A stretch of DNA of 64,000 bases from CALIZF01 sp046292445. Its GTDB lineage: Bacteria > Pseudomonadota > Alphaproteobacteria > Rhodobacterales > Rhodobacteraceae. The notes under the pieces are model-generated. The model saw only the letters and a list, made by a program, of their open reading frames with translations, made no database searches and was not told where the DNA came from. Shown in pieces: positions 17,179-26,786 of this stretch. Positions within the stretch are counted from its first letter, which is position 1, and every line of letters starts with the position of its first letter. A program made the position numbers and the translations under genes. Where the stretch lies: positions 1 to 64,000 of the forward strand of contig JBKBQT010000009.1 of assembly GCA_046292445.1 (NCBI GenBank), in the 5' to 3' direction.

Positions 17179-17710
17179 CCTTCTGGCAACCGAAGCCTGC
17201 GCCGGCCTTGGCCTGCGGGTGGCGCGTGGCGGGACAACGCTGGCGGCCTGGGATCCCGGCCCGATCGCCGCCATCGCGCCCTATGCGGCCGGCACGGCCG
17301 CAACCGCCGCGGCGCTGGCGCCGTTCGGCCTCGCCTGGCCCGATCCCGGGCGCATGACGACAAACGGCGCAGCGCGGCTCGCCTTCGCCGGGCGCGGCAC
17401 GTGCTTCCTGATCGGCGTCGCCCCGCCGTCCCTCGGCGCTGCCGCCGCCGTCACCGACCAGTCAGACGGCTGGGCCGGCCTCTGCCTGACCGGTGCAGCG
17501 GCGCCCGATGTCCTCGCCCGCCTCGTCGCCATCGACCTGCGCCCTGCCGCGCTCCCCCCCGGATCGGCGGTGCGCGCCATGCTCAACCACATGCCGCTCT
17601 GCCTGATGCGGACCGAGGGCGCGTTCGAGCTTCTGGTGTTCCGCTCCATGGCCCGCACGGCGGTCCACGACCTGACCGAGGCGATGATCCGGGTCGCCGC
17701 GCGGCGCTGA
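17171..17710 (+). CDS. soxG: Sarcosine oxidase gamma subunit
   Basis: 179 residues, GTG start overlapping the soxA stop by 8 bp, so translation is coupled. The C-terminal half (DQSDGWAGLCLTGAAAPDVLARL, MLNHMPLCLMR, ELLVFRSMARTAVHDL) is the typical SoxG region related to GcvT-fold proteins. It completes the heterotetramer. Last gene of the operon; glyA, folD or purU, often linked to sox operons, are not present. Confidence 0.93.
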   Translation: MADLLATEACAGLGLRVARGGTTLAAWDPGPIAAIAPYAAGTAATAAALAPFGLAWPDPGRMTTNGAARLAFAGRGTCFLIGVAPPSLGAAAAVTDQSDGWAGLCLTGAAAPDVLARLVAIDLRPAALPPGSAVRAMLNHMPLCLMRTEGAFELLVFRSMARTAVHDLTEAMIRVAARR

Positions 17711-17750
17711 GGCGGCGCTGCGACCGCCGGTCCACCCGCCTGCGGCTTCA

Positions 17751-17778
17751 GGCTGGCTCAAATATCCCCGCCGGAGGC
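17751..17778 (-). terminator. Rhodobacterales-type intergenic element after trxC
   Basis: Read on the minus strand, GCCTCCGGCGGGGATATTTG follows trxC by about 50 bp. I recall very similar strings downstream of genes in many Rhodobacteraceae, where they look like transcript 3-prime ends; a short CGGAG/CTCCG dyad is included. It sits between convergent soxG and trxC. Confidence 0.45.
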
Positions 17779-17827
17779 TCCGCCATCCGCCGTCCCGCAC
17801 TGCCCCTCGGGCGATGCGCCGCCAGCC

Positions 17828-18268
17828 TCAGCCGACGTGCTGCTGCACGAAGGCGGTGATGTCCGAGGCGGGCCGCGCCCCGGCGAGCCGCGCCACTTCG
17901 CGGCCGCCGCTGTAGAGCACCAGCGCCGGGATGCCGCGGATGCCGACCCGGCCCGTAACCTCCGGGTAATCCTCGGTGTTGAGCCGCGCGAGCCGCACGC
18001 CCGGCGCAAGGCTGCGCGCCGCCGCCTCGAAGGCCGGGGCCATCATCCGGCAGGGTCCGCACCAGGGGGCCCAGTAATCGATCAGGATCGGCAGGGCATC
18101 GCGCACAACCGCCTTGTCGTGCGTCTCGGCGTTCAGGTCATGCACATGCCCGTCGTCGAGCGCCGCGCCGCAGGCGCCGCAGCGGGGCGCATCGGCGATC
18201 CGGTCGGCCGCGATCCGGTTTGCGCGCCCGCAGGCGGTGCAGGTCAGCGTCAGGGGTTCGGTCGTCAT
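17828..18268 (-). CDS. trxC: Thioredoxin TrxC (thioredoxin 2 type)
   Basis: Cytosolic disulfide reductase with an N-terminal zinc ribbon. 146 residues: two CxxC pairs (CTACG and CGACG, about residues 10-35), then the thioredoxin fold with active site WCGPC near residue 70 and the cis-proline loop RGIPAL. ATG at 18268 with GGAG six bases upstream. TrxC proteins are usually oxidative-stress induced; no regulator site is obvious here. Confidence 0.95.
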   Translation of the reverse strand: MTTEPLTLTCTACGRANRIAADRIADAPRCGACGAALDDGHVHDLNAETHDKAVVRDALPILIDYWAPWCGPCRMMAPAFEAAARSLAPGVRLARLNTEDYPEVTGRVGIRGIPALVLYSGGREVARLAGARPASDITAFVQQHVG

Positions 18269-18640
18269 GCGGGGCTCCACATATTCGTGTTGCCGCATAT
18301 ATCGGCAGCGCGCGATCGTGCCGCAAGCCCTTCGCAAAGGATCGAGCGATGATTCCCGTCTGCAAGCTGCCCCCGATCGCCGACCGGCCCTGCGCGAAGC
18401 CCGGGCCGCGGTGGGCGCAGCCGCGGGCTGGATCTGTTCGCATGACGAAACGATCGCGCTGCGCCCCGCGTGCTCGCGCCGCCAGGCCTGGCCTTCATGG
18501 CCGAGGATGCGCCGCCACGATGACCCGCCCGCCCGCGCGGCGATGGGTGGCCGGCTTGCGCCGTCCGGCGCCGCGCCGGATGCGGCCGGCCCCGCGGACG
18601 GCATCGGCGGCGGGCACGTCCTGTGGCCGGCCGCCCTGCG
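18269..18640. other. 372-bp stretch between trxC and gcvP without a supported gene
   Basis: It contains the trxC promoter side (an AT-rich patch around 18280-18305) and about 300 bp of GC-rich sequence downstream of gcvP. Several open frames cross it in different phases, but none has a ribosome site, family resemblance or length that convinces me. I see nothing further. Confidence 0.5.
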
Positions 18641-21481
18641 CTATTGCGCCGCCTGCGCGTAATCCTCGACCGGCGGGCAGGTGCACACGAGGTTGCGGTC
18701 GCCGAAGACGTTGTCCACCCGGCCGACGGGCGGCCAGTACTTGTCCACCCGGAACGCCCCCGGCGGAAAACAGCCCTGTTCGCGCGGATAGGCGCGGGTC
18801 CAGTCGGCGACGAGATCCTCGACCGTATGGGGCGCATGGCGCAGGGGGCTGTCCTCGGCGCGGATCTCGCCGGCCTCGATCGCCGCGATCTCGGCCCGGA
18901 TCGCGAGAAGGGCGGTGATGAACCGGTCGATCTCGGCCTTCGTCTCGCTCTCGGTCGGCTCGACCATCAGCGTCCCCGCGACCGGCCAGCTCATGGTGGG
19001 CGCATGGAACCCGTTGTCGATCAGCCGCTTGGCGATGTCGTCCACCGTCACCCCCGCCTCGGCGAAGGGCCGGGTGTCGAGGATGCATTCATGCGCCACG
19101 CGGCCCCGGTTGCCCATGAAGAGGACCGGATACGCCCCCTTGAGCCGCGCCGCGATGTAATTGGCATTCAGGATCGCCACCTTGGTCGCCTGTGTCAGCC
19201 CCGCCCCGCCCATCAGCAGGCAATAGGCCCAGGAGATCAGCAGGATCGAGGCCGAGCCATAGGGCGCCGCCGACACCGGCCCCTCGGCCCCGCCCGTCTC
19301 GGGATGGCCCGGCAGATAGGGCGCGAGATGCGCGCGCACCCCGATCGGCCCCATCCCCGGCCCGCCGCCGCCATGCGGGATGGCAAAGGTCTTGTGCAGG
19401 TTCAGGTGGCTCACATCCGCCCCGACCTCGCCCGGCTTCACGAGGCCGACGAGCGCGTTCATGTTCGCCCCGTCGAGATAGACCTGCCCGCCGTGGTCAT
19501 GGGTGATCTGGCACACCGCGCGCAGCGTTTCCTCGAACACGCCATGGGTGGACGGGTAGGTGATCATGCAGGCCGCAAGCCGGTCGCCTGCCGCCGCTGC
19601 CTTGGCGCGGAAATCCTCGATGTCGATGTCGCCGTTCGGCGCCGTGCCCACGACCACGACCCGCATCCCGGCCATCTGCGCGCTGGCCGGATTGGTGCCA
19701 TGCGCGGAAACCGGGATCAGGCAGATATCCCGATGCCCCTCGCCGCGGGCCTTGTGATAGGCCCGGATCGTCAGCAGGCCGGCATATTCCCCCTGCGCGC
19801 CCGAATTGGGCTGCATCGAAAAGGCGTCATAGCCGGTGATCTCGCACAGCTTGGCCGACAGATCGGCGATCGCCTCGCGGTATCCGGCCGCCTGATCGGC
19901 GGGGGCAAAGGGATGCAGGCTGCCGAATTCCGGCCAGGTGATCGGCATCATCTCGGCGGCCGCGTTCAGCTTCATCGTGCAGGATCCCAGCGGGATCATC
20001 GCGCGGTCCAGCGCCAGATCCCGGTCCGACAGGCGGCGCATGTAGCGCATCATCTCTGATTCGGCCCGGTTCATGTGAAAGACCGGGTGGGTCAGGTAAT
20101 CGGTCTGCCGCACCATCGCTTCGGGAAATCCGAGCGCTGCACGATGCGGCGGCACGCCCTCGATGCCGAAGGCGCGAAGCACGCGCGCCAGAACCCGGTC
20201 GTCCGACGTCTCGTCGAGGCTGATCCCCACCCGGTCATGGCCGACCTTGCGCAGGTTCAGCCCCTCGGCCCGCGCGGCGGCGAGGATCCCGGCCTGCCCG
20301 ACGCCCACCTCGACGGTGATCGTGTCGAAGAACGCCCGTGGCGATACCTTGGCCCCCGCCGCCTTCAGCGCCGTCGCCAGCCGCACGGTCAGGAAATGCA
20401 CCCGCTCGGCAATCGCGCGAAGGCCGACGGGCCCGTGGAACACGGCATAGAACGACGCCATCACCGCCAGCAGCGCCTGCGCGGTGCAGACGTTCGACGT
20501 CGCCTTTTCCCGCCGGATATGCTGCTCGCGCGTCTGCAGGCTCAGCCGGTATGCCTTGTTGCCCCGCGCATCGATGGACACGCCGACGATCCGCCCCGGC
20601 ATCTGCCGCTTGTAATCGTCGCGGCAGGCCATGAAGGCGGCATGCGGGCCGCCATAGCCCATCGGCACGCCAAAGCGCTGCGACGACCCGATGGCGATAT
20701 CGGCCCCCATGGCGCCGGGTTCCTTCAGCATCGTCAGCGCCAGAAGGTCGGTCGCCATGATCGCCACGGCCCGCGCGGCATGAAGGCGGGCGATCGTGTC
20801 GGTGAAGTCGGCGACATGCCCGTAGGTGCCCGGATACTGGAACACCGCGCCGAACACTGATGCCGGGTCGAGGTCGGCCGGATCGCCGACCGTCACCGGG
20901 ATGCCCAGCGGTTCGGCCCTTGTGCGGATGACGGCGATGGTCTGGGGATGGCAGTTGCGATCGACGAAGAACCCTTGCGCCCTGGTCTTGGCCACCCTCT
21001 GCGCCATCACCATCGCCTCGGCCGCCGCCGTCGCCTCGTCCAGAAGGCTCGCGTTGGCCACATCAAGACCCGTCAGATCGCAGACCATCGTCTGGAAATT
21101 CAGCAGCGCCTCGAGCCGCCCCTGCGCGATCTCGGGCTGGTAGGGCGTGTAGGCGGTATACCAGGCCGGGTTTTCGAGGATATTGCGCTGGATCGCCGGC
21201 GGCGTGACGGTGCCGTAGTACCCCTGCCCGATCAGGCTCGTCATCACCCGGTTGCGCCCCGCCACAGCCCGCATCCGGTCGAGCAGCTCATGCTCGGCCA
21301 GCGCCGGCCATGACAGCGGCGCCGCCTGCCGCAGGCTGGCCGGCACCGTTTCCGCGATCAGCGCGTCGAGGTCCGGGGCACCCACCACGGCCAGCATCGC
21401 CGCCATTTCCGACGGCGAGGGGCCGATGTGGCGGCGGTTGGCGAAATCGTAGGGGTCGTAGGCGACGGGGGTATAGGACAC
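18641..21481 (-). CDS. gcvP: Glycine dehydrogenase (decarboxylating), P protein
   Basis: PLP enzyme that decarboxylates glycine and hands the aminomethyl group to lipoylated GcvH. 946 residues, the full two-domain single-chain form. The PLP lysine lies in HLNLHKTFAIPHGGGG in the C-terminal half. I place the start at the GTG at 21481, because GAGG sits seven bases upstream; a TTG at 21487 is too close to that site. Last gene of gcvT-gcvH-gcvP. Confidence 0.96.
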   Translation of the reverse strand: MSYTPVAYDPYDFANRRHIGPSPSEMAAMLAVVGAPDLDALIAETVPASLRQAAPLSWPALAEHELLDRMRAVAGRNRVMTSLIGQGYYGTVTPPAIQRNILENPAWYTAYTPYQPEIAQGRLEALLNFQTMVCDLTGLDVANASLLDEATAAAEAMVMAQRVAKTRAQGFFVDRNCHPQTIAVIRTRAEPLGIPVTVGDPADLDPASVFGAVFQYPGTYGHVADFTDTIARLHAARAVAIMATDLLALTMLKEPGAMGADIAIGSSQRFGVPMGYGGPHAAFMACRDDYKRQMPGRIVGVSIDARGNKAYRLSLQTREQHIRREKATSNVCTAQALLAVMASFYAVFHGPVGLRAIAERVHFLTVRLATALKAAGAKVSPRAFFDTITVEVGVGQAGILAAARAEGLNLRKVGHDRVGISLDETSDDRVLARVLRAFGIEGVPPHRAALGFPEAMVRQTDYLTHPVFHMNRAESEMMRYMRRLSDRDLALDRAMIPLGSCTMKLNAAAEMMPITWPEFGSLHPFAPADQAAGYREAIADLSAKLCEITGYDAFSMQPNSGAQGEYAGLLTIRAYHKARGEGHRDICLIPVSAHGTNPASAQMAGMRVVVVGTAPNGDIDIEDFRAKAAAAGDRLAACMITYPSTHGVFEETLRAVCQITHDHGGQVYLDGANMNALVGLVKPGEVGADVSHLNLHKTFAIPHGGGGPGMGPIGVRAHLAPYLPGHPETGGAEGPVSAAPYGSASILLISWAYCLLMGGAGLTQATKVAILNANYIAARLKGAYPVLFMGNRGRVAHECILDTRPFAEAGVTVDDIAKRLIDNGFHAPTMSWPVAGTLMVEPTESETKAEIDRFITALLAIRAEIAAIEAGEIRAEDSPLRHAPHTVEDLVADWTRAYPREQGCFPPGAFRVDKYWPPVGRVDNVFGDRNLVCTCPPVEDYAQAAQ

Positions 21482-21510
21482 GGGCAAACCTCGGCAATCG
21501 GTGCAGGGAG

Positions 21511-21870
21511 TCAGGCGATGAGTTCGGCGTATTCGTCTTCGTCCATGAAATCGTCGAGCACCGAGGGATCCTCGATCCGCATCTTGAAGAACCAGGCATC
21601 ACCCGTCGGATCCTCGTTCACCATCCCGGGGTTATCCACCAGCTTCTCGTTGATCTCGACGATCTCGCCGTCGAGCGGGGCGAGGATGTCGGACGCGGCC
21701 TTGACGCTTTCGATCACGCAGACCTCGTCGCCCTTGGCCACCATGGCCTCGACCTCGGGCAGTTCGATGAACACCACATCCCCCAGCTGGGTCGCGGCAT
21801 GTTCGGTGATGCCGACCACCACGAGGTCACCCTCGAGGCGCAGCCATTCGTGATCTTCGGTGAACTTCAT
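21511..21870 (-). CDS. gcvH: Glycine cleavage system H protein
   Basis: Lipoyl carrier shuttling the aminomethyl intermediate between the P, T and L proteins. 119 residues. The lipoylation lysine is in VCVIESVKAASDI (about residue 59). Starts 9 bp after gcvT. Confidence 0.97.
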   Translation of the reverse strand: MKFTEDHEWLRLEGDLVVVGITEHAATQLGDVVFIELPEVEAMVAKGDEVCVIESVKAASDILAPLDGEIVEINEKLVDNPGMVNEDPTGDAWFFKMRIEDPSVLDDFMDEDEYAELIA

Positions 21871-21879
21871 CGCTCGTCC

Positions 21880-23001
21880 TCAGCGTTTGTAGGTGGGGGG
21901 GCGGAAGGGCAGGGGGGTGACGGTCGCGGGCAGCCGCCGCCCCCGGACCTCGCCGGTCAGCGCGGTGCCCGGGGCGGCATGGGCGGCGGCGACATAGCCC
22001 ATCGCCACCGGCCGGTCGAGCGAGGGCGAGAACCCGCCCGAGGTGACCGCGCCCACCGGCGTGCCGGTCGGATCGAAGAGCTGCGTGCCCTCGCGCATCG
22101 GCGCGCGGCCCTCGGGCATGAGGCCGACGCGCAGCCGCTCCGGTCCTTCGGCCAGTTCCTGCAGGATGCGCGCCGCGCCGGGAAACCCGCCCGCCCGCGC
22201 CCCGCCTGCCCGCCGCGCCTTCTGGATCGCCCAGGCCAGCCCTGCCTCGACCGGCGAGGTGCCCGTGTCGATGTCATGCCCGTAGAGCGGCATCCCCGCC
22301 TCGAGCCGCAGCGAATCGCGCGCGCCAAGCCCGACCGGCGCCACCCCTGGCAACGCCATGAGGGCGCGCGCAAGATCGCCCGCCGCCACGACCGGCACCG
22401 AAATCTCGTATCCGTCCTCGCCCGTGTAGCCCGACCGCGTGATCCACAGATCGACGCCGCGCCAGTCGAGCCCGGCCGCATCCATGAAGCGCATCGCGGC
22501 CACGCCCGGCACGAGGGCCGCCAGCGCGGCCTCGGCCAGCGGACCCTGCAGCGCCAGCAGCGCCCGGTCCGCAACCGCCTCGACCGCGACACCGGGCAGG
22601 CCGGCGCGCAGATGGGCGATGTCGTGCTCTGCCCGGCCGGCATTGACCACAGCGAAGAGGTGATCCCCCCGGTTCGCCACCATCAGATCGTCGAGGATCC
22701 CGCCCGTCCCGTCGGTGAACAGCGCATAGCGTTGCCGCCCCTCGGGCAGCCCCAGAAGGTCCGCCGGCACCAGCCGCTCCAGCGCCGCCGCCGCATCCGC
22801 CGCCCGGCCCGAGGGCGCGCGCAGGATGACCTGCCCCATGTGGCTGACGTCGAACAGCCCGGCCGCAGACCGGCAGTGCAGATGTTCCTTCAGCACGCCG
22901 GCCGGGTATTGCACCGGCATGTCCCATCCCGCGAACGCCGCCATCCGCGCGCCGAGCCTGCGGTGCAGATCGTCCAGCGGCAGCCTGCGCAAATCGGCCA
23001 T
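21880..23001 (-). CDS. gcvT: Aminomethyltransferase, T protein
   Basis: Transfers the one-carbon group from aminomethyl-GcvH to tetrahydrofolate, releasing ammonia. 373 residues. The N-terminal MAAFAGWDMPVQYP, the LFDVSHMGQ segment and GYTGEDGYEISVP are standard GcvT motifs. The ATG at 23001 has GGAGG five bases upstream. A tandem glycine riboswitch lies in its leader, so the whole gcvTHP operon should be turned on by glycine. Confidence 0.96.
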   Translation of the reverse strand: MADLRRLPLDDLHRRLGARMAAFAGWDMPVQYPAGVLKEHLHCRSAAGLFDVSHMGQVILRAPSGRAADAAAALERLVPADLLGLPEGRQRYALFTDGTGGILDDLMVANRGDHLFAVVNAGRAEHDIAHLRAGLPGVAVEAVADRALLALQGPLAEAALAALVPGVAAMRFMDAAGLDWRGVDLWITRSGYTGEDGYEISVPVVAAGDLARALMALPGVAPVGLGARDSLRLEAGMPLYGHDIDTGTSPVEAGLAWAIQKARRAGGARAGGFPGAARILQELAEGPERLRVGLMPEGRAPMREGTQLFDPTGTPVGAVTSGGFSPSLDRPVAMGYVAAAHAAPGTALTGEVRGRRLPATVTPLPFRPPTYKR

Positions 23002-23060
23002 CCCACCCTCCACGGCCGGGACATGCCCGGGCACAGGCGCGGATCCCGCCGCGCCGCCGT

Positions 23061-23230
23061 GCCCCCTCTGTCCTTCCGCCTGAGATCGTTATCCCTTCGG
23101 CGGGCGCGGCTGCGCCTCTCTCCAGAGTCCGTTGCCAGGACGGTCCTTTGGCCTGAGAGTTTACCGGGGCGGTTGCTCCTTCGGCACCGCCGCCGGGGGT
23201 CGCCCCGACGCCGGATTCTCCCGATCCTGA
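23061..23230 (-). ncRNA. Tandem glycine riboswitch controlling gcvTHP
   Basis: Read on the minus strand, the leader contains two glycine aptamers in series. The first starts GGATCGGGAGAATCC, has the GCCGAAGGAGCAA core (rc of 23173-23185) and CTCAGGCCAAAGGACCGTCC. The second starts GGACTCTGGAGAGAG and has GCCGAAGGGATAACGATCTC followed by AGGCGGAAGGACAGAGG. These are the hallmark conserved elements of the family. It ends 60 nt before the gcvT start, leaving room for an expression platform around the ribosome site. Glycine binding is expected to switch the operon on. Confidence 0.95.
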
Positions 23231-23350
23231 CAGATGGCAGTTAGCCGCGCGGGCCTGCGGCTGGCAAGGGGGCAGACGCGGGCCAAGGCGCAAGGGCCGG
23301 TCACCTCGCCGGCGCCGGTCGCGTTCGTGACGGACGCGCGATCCGACGGC

Positions 23351-24790
23351 CTAGCGCCGCAGGCTCGACAGGCTCATCAGCCGACCCTCGCGGCCGAAGG
23401 GTTCCGGCGGGCCGCCGCGTGGTCCACCGATCACCCGAAGCGCGAGCCAGATCGCAAAGCCGCCGAACAGCACGCCCCCGACCGCCTGCCCGATGAGAAC
23501 ACCGGGCGCACCGAACCCCCAGGCCGCCACGATGACGAAGGGCACCGTGCCGACCGTGTGCCGCGCCCAGTTCGTCCAGGTCGAATAATAGGGATGGCCG
23601 AGGTTGTTGAACGCCGCATTGGCGGCAAAGATCGCACCGTTGAAGAACCACAAGAGCGCCAGCGGCCCGCAGAACAGATAGACCAGCGCCCGCGCATCGC
23701 CGGTTGCGTTGAACAGATCCGCGATCGGACCGCGAAGGGCAAAAAGCACGCCGGCGATCAGCACCGTCACGATGGCGCAGAACAGGAGGCTGTCGAGGAA
23801 CCCGCGGCGCACCCGCGCCATGTTCCCGGCGCCGAAATTCTGCCCGATGATCGGCCCCACCGCGCCGGACAGTGCGAAAAGCACGCCGAAGGCCACCGGC
23901 GTGAGGCGCGAGACGATGGCAAGCCCTGCCACCGCCTCTTCGCCGAAGGTGGCCATGGCGCGCGTGACGAAGGCCTGCCCGACCGGGGTTGCGACCTGCG
24001 TCAGGATCGCCGGAAAGGCGATGGCGGCCACCGGCGCAAGGTCGCGCGCAAGGCCGCGCCCCGTGGGCCGGTCGAGCCCGCCATGCCGCATCAGGATCGA
24101 CCGCAGCGCGACTGCCGCCATGGCGATGCGCGCCGCCACGCTCGCCAGCGCCGCCCCGGTCAACTCGAGGTCGAGCCCGAAGATCAGGATCGGGTCGAGC
24201 ACGGCATTCACCAGCCCGCCGTAGATCGTCGTCATCATCGCCGCCCGCGCATCGCCATGTGCCCGCAGGATCGCGCCGCCGATCATGCCGACCATCAGCA
24301 GCGGCTGCGACGGCACGATGATGGCAAGGTAATGCACCGCCAGATCCGCCGTCCGCCCCGTCGCGCCGAGCACCCCGACGAGTTCCGGGAGCCAGGTCCA
24401 GACCAGCGCCGCAAAGCCGGTGCCGAACACGATCCCATGGATGAGGCCATGCGTCGCCCGTGCCCGTGCCCCCTCCCGGTCGCCGCGGCCGATCGCCTGC
24501 GCGACCAGCGCGCCCACCGCGATGCCGAGCCCGATGCCGACCGAGGCGGTAAAGAACAGGATCGCCCCGGCATAGCCCACCGCGGCGGCGAGTTCCGCCT
24601 TGCCGAGCATGGCGATGAAGATCATGTCCACGAAATCGACGAGAAAAACCGCCATCAGCCCGACCGAGGCCATCAGGCTCATCACCGTGATGTGGCGCAG
24701 AAGGTTGCCGGTCAGGAACCGCGCCGGCCGTGCGCCCGGCCGACCAGCCTCGCCGGCCCGTTCGCGGTCATTCGGCGGTGCACCCGTCAC
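23351..24790 (-). CDS. MATE-family multidrug/cation exporter
   Basis: 479 residues with about 12 hydrophobic helices. Two homologous halves begin near NLLRHITVMSLMASVGLMAVFLVDFVDMIFIAM and DLAPVAAIAFPAILTQVATPVGQAFVTRAMA. Antiporters of this family export drugs or metabolites using H+ or Na+; the substrate here is unknown. GTG start without a clear ribosome site, 27 bp after the gltX stop, so it is probably co-transcribed with gltX. The exact start is uncertain. Confidence 0.88.
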   Translation of the reverse strand: MTGAPPNDRERAGEAGRPGARPARFLTGNLLRHITVMSLMASVGLMAVFLVDFVDMIFIAMLGKAELAAAVGYAGAILFFTASVGIGLGIAVGALVAQAIGRGDREGARARATHGLIHGIVFGTGFAALVWTWLPELVGVLGATGRTADLAVHYLAIIVPSQPLLMVGMIGGAILRAHGDARAAMMTTIYGGLVNAVLDPILIFGLDLELTGAALASVAARIAMAAVALRSILMRHGGLDRPTGRGLARDLAPVAAIAFPAILTQVATPVGQAFVTRAMATFGEEAVAGLAIVSRLTPVAFGVLFALSGAVGPIIGQNFGAGNMARVRRGFLDSLLFCAIVTVLIAGVLFALRGPIADLFNATGDARALVYLFCGPLALLWFFNGAIFAANAAFNNLGHPYYSTWTNWARHTVGTVPFVIVAAWGFGAPGVLIGQAVGGVLFGGFAIWLALRVIGGPRGGPPEPFGREGRLMSLSSLRR

Positions 24791-24817
24791 ACGGCGCGTC
24801 CCGTCACCGTGCCGCGC

Positions 24818-26140
24818 CTAGGCCAAGCGCGGCGGGCGCAGGAGAGGCATCAGGACGGCCATCTCCGGTCCCGCCTCGCGGCCCGTCATCGCCAGCCGGA
24901 GCGGCCGGAACAGCCCCCGCCCCTTGCGCCCGGTTGCGGCACCGACGGCCTTGGTCCAGGCCCCCCAGGTCTCCGGCCCCCAGGGCGCGGGCGGCAAGAG
25001 CGCCATCGCCTCGGCAACGAACCCCGCGTCCTCGGGTGCGACCACCGGCTCGGCCCCGTCGCGCACCAGCGCCGCCCAGGGCTCGAGATCGTCCAGCACT
25101 GTGATGTTGCCCCGCACCGCGTCCCAGAACGTCTCGGCCTGCGCCGCGGGCACGCCGGCGCGAAGGATGCGATCGCGCACCTCGGCAAAGGGCCGCCGCG
25201 CGTTCACCGCCTGCGTGAGGGGCATCAGATCGGCCGCGTCGAACTTGGTCGGCGCCGCGCCAAAGGCCGAGACGTCGAAATCGGCGACGAGCTCCTCGAG
25301 CGATCCGGCCAGTTCCACCGGTCTTGATGACCCCAGCCGCGCCATCAGGCTCAGCAGCGCCATCGGCTCCACCCCCTGCGCGCGCAGATCGCGCAAGGAC
25401 AGCGTGCCGAGCCGCTTGGACAGCGCCTCGCCCTGCGGTCCGGTCAGAAGGCTGTGGTGCGCGAAGGTCGGCGGCGTGCCGCCAAGCGCCCGCATGATCT
25501 GGATCTGCGTCGCCGTGTTGGTGACGTGATCGGCCCCGCGCACGATATGCGTCACCCCCATGTCGATGTCATCCACCGAGGAGGCGAAGGTATAGAGCAC
25601 CTGCCCGTCCGCGCGGATCAGCACCGGATCGCTGACGCTGCCGGCGTCGATCGAGACCGGCCCGAGGATGCCGTCGGTCCATTCGATCCGCTCGATGTCG
25701 AGCAGGAACCGCCAGTATCCGCCCCGCTCGGCCCGCAGCCGGTCCCGCTCGGCCGGATCGAGCGCGAGGGCGGCGCGGTCGTAGACCGGCGGGCGGCCTA
25801 TGTTCAGCAGCTTTTTCCGCTTGAGGTCCAGTTCGGTCGGGCTCTCGAAGCATTCGTAGAACCGCCCCGCGGCGCGCAACTGGTCGGCCGCCTCGGCATA
25901 GCGTCCGAGCCGCGCCGATTGCGCCTCTTCCCGGTCCCAGGTCAGGCCGAGCCAGGCCAGATCCTCGCGGACGCCGTCGGCATATTCGGGCTTTGAACGT
26001 TCCTGATCGGTATCGTCGAGCCGCAGGATGAACGTCCCCCCGGCCTTGCGGGCGATCAGGTAGTTCATCAGCGCGGTGCGCAGGTTGCCCACGTGCAGAT
26101 AGCCCGTGGGCGAGGGGGCGAAACGGGTGACGACAGACAT
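24818..26140 (-). CDS. gltX: Glutamyl-tRNA synthetase
   Basis: Charges tRNA-Glu (and in many alphaproteobacteria misacylates tRNA-Gln for amidation). 440 residues. The class I HIGH element is FAPSPTGYLHVGNLRTA, and the KMSKS element is EALSKRLG, a variant lacking the first lysine. The length and both variants fit the shorter alphaproteobacterial GluRS subgroup; these organisms often carry a second gltX elsewhere. Confidence 0.94.
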   Translation of the reverse strand: MSVVTRFAPSPTGYLHVGNLRTALMNYLIARKAGGTFILRLDDTDQERSKPEYADGVREDLAWLGLTWDREEAQSARLGRYAEAADQLRAAGRFYECFESPTELDLKRKKLLNIGRPPVYDRAALALDPAERDRLRAERGGYWRFLLDIERIEWTDGILGPVSIDAGSVSDPVLIRADGQVLYTFASSVDDIDMGVTHIVRGADHVTNTATQIQIMRALGGTPPTFAHHSLLTGPQGEALSKRLGTLSLRDLRAQGVEPMALLSLMARLGSSRPVELAGSLEELVADFDVSAFGAAPTKFDAADLMPLTQAVNARRPFAEVRDRILRAGVPAAQAETFWDAVRGNITVLDDLEPWAALVRDGAEPVVAPEDAGFVAEAMALLPPAPWGPETWGAWTKAVGAATGRKGRGLFRPLRLAMTGREAGPEMAVLMPLLRPPRLA

Positions 26141-26257
26141 GGCGGCAGGCTCCCCGGCAACCGGCTCCGTGTTTCACAGCGCCGGCCCGTTGTCCAGTTC
26201 GCCGGCGCCCCCGGTCCCGCTGGCACTGCACCCGCCACGGGCCTATAGAGGGCCGCC

Positions 26258-26668
26258 ATGACCGACGCCGCCGCCAGCCTCACCCCGCCGGACCTCGCCG
26301 CGATCGAGGCGCTCGCCCGCGCCGCCATCGCGCGCCTGCCGGCGCCCTACCGCGCCGCCGCCGGTTCGGTCGCCCTGCGCGTCGAGGATTTTCCGACCGA
26401 GGCCATGCTCGACGATCTGGGCGCGGAAGACCCGTTCGAGATCACCGGCCTTTACGACGGGATTCCGCTGACCGAGAAATCCGTCAGCGACCAGCCGCAG
26501 GGCCCCGATGTGATCTGGCTGTTCCGCCGCCCGATCCTCGACGAATGGTGCGAACGGGGGGACGTGGCGATCGGCACGCTCGTCGCCCATGTCGTCGTGC
26601 ACGAGCTTGCGCATCACTTCGGCTGGACCGATGCGCAGATCGCTGCCATCGACCGCTGGTGGGAGTAA
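26258..26668 (+). CDS. Zincin-like metallopeptidase family protein
   Basis: 136 residues. HELAHHFGW near residue 115 gives the HExxH zinc motif, and the overall pattern (VEDFPTEAMLDDLG, GLYDGIPL, DVIWLFRRPILDEW) matches the small zincin/DUF1025 family (PF06262). Catalytic activity in this family is not well established. Ribosome site AGG six bases upstream. Divergent from gltX. Confidence 0.85.
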   Translation: MTDAAASLTPPDLAAIEALARAAIARLPAPYRAAAGSVALRVEDFPTEAMLDDLGAEDPFEITGLYDGIPLTEKSVSDQPQGPDVIWLFRRPILDEWCERGDVAIGTLVAHVVVHELAHHFGWTDAQIAAIDRWWE

Positions 26669-26786
26669 GCCTGCGCCAGCGCACAGGGCGCGTGCAGCCG
26701 CGCCCAACACGGACCTGTCAGTGGCCTTCGCGGCGGGCGGCGCTAAGCCCTTCGGCATCGCAACCCGCGACCCGGAGGAACCCCGA

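Noticed and set aside
14101..17274. A very long open frame (over 1,000 codons) antisense to soxA
   Set aside because: Shadow of a GC-rich gene read in the opposite strand; rich in Arg, Ala, Gly and His, with no domain, while the sense strand encodes a textbook SoxA.
21156..21161. Another GTATAC
   Set aside because: Inside the gcvP coding region and far from any start; taken as chance and as a control for the regulon sites.
21310..25327. Two long plus-strand open frames (about 640 and 700 codons) across gcvT, the riboswitch, MATE and gltX
   Set aside because: Opposite to well-supported genes and through a structured RNA; no protein family features.
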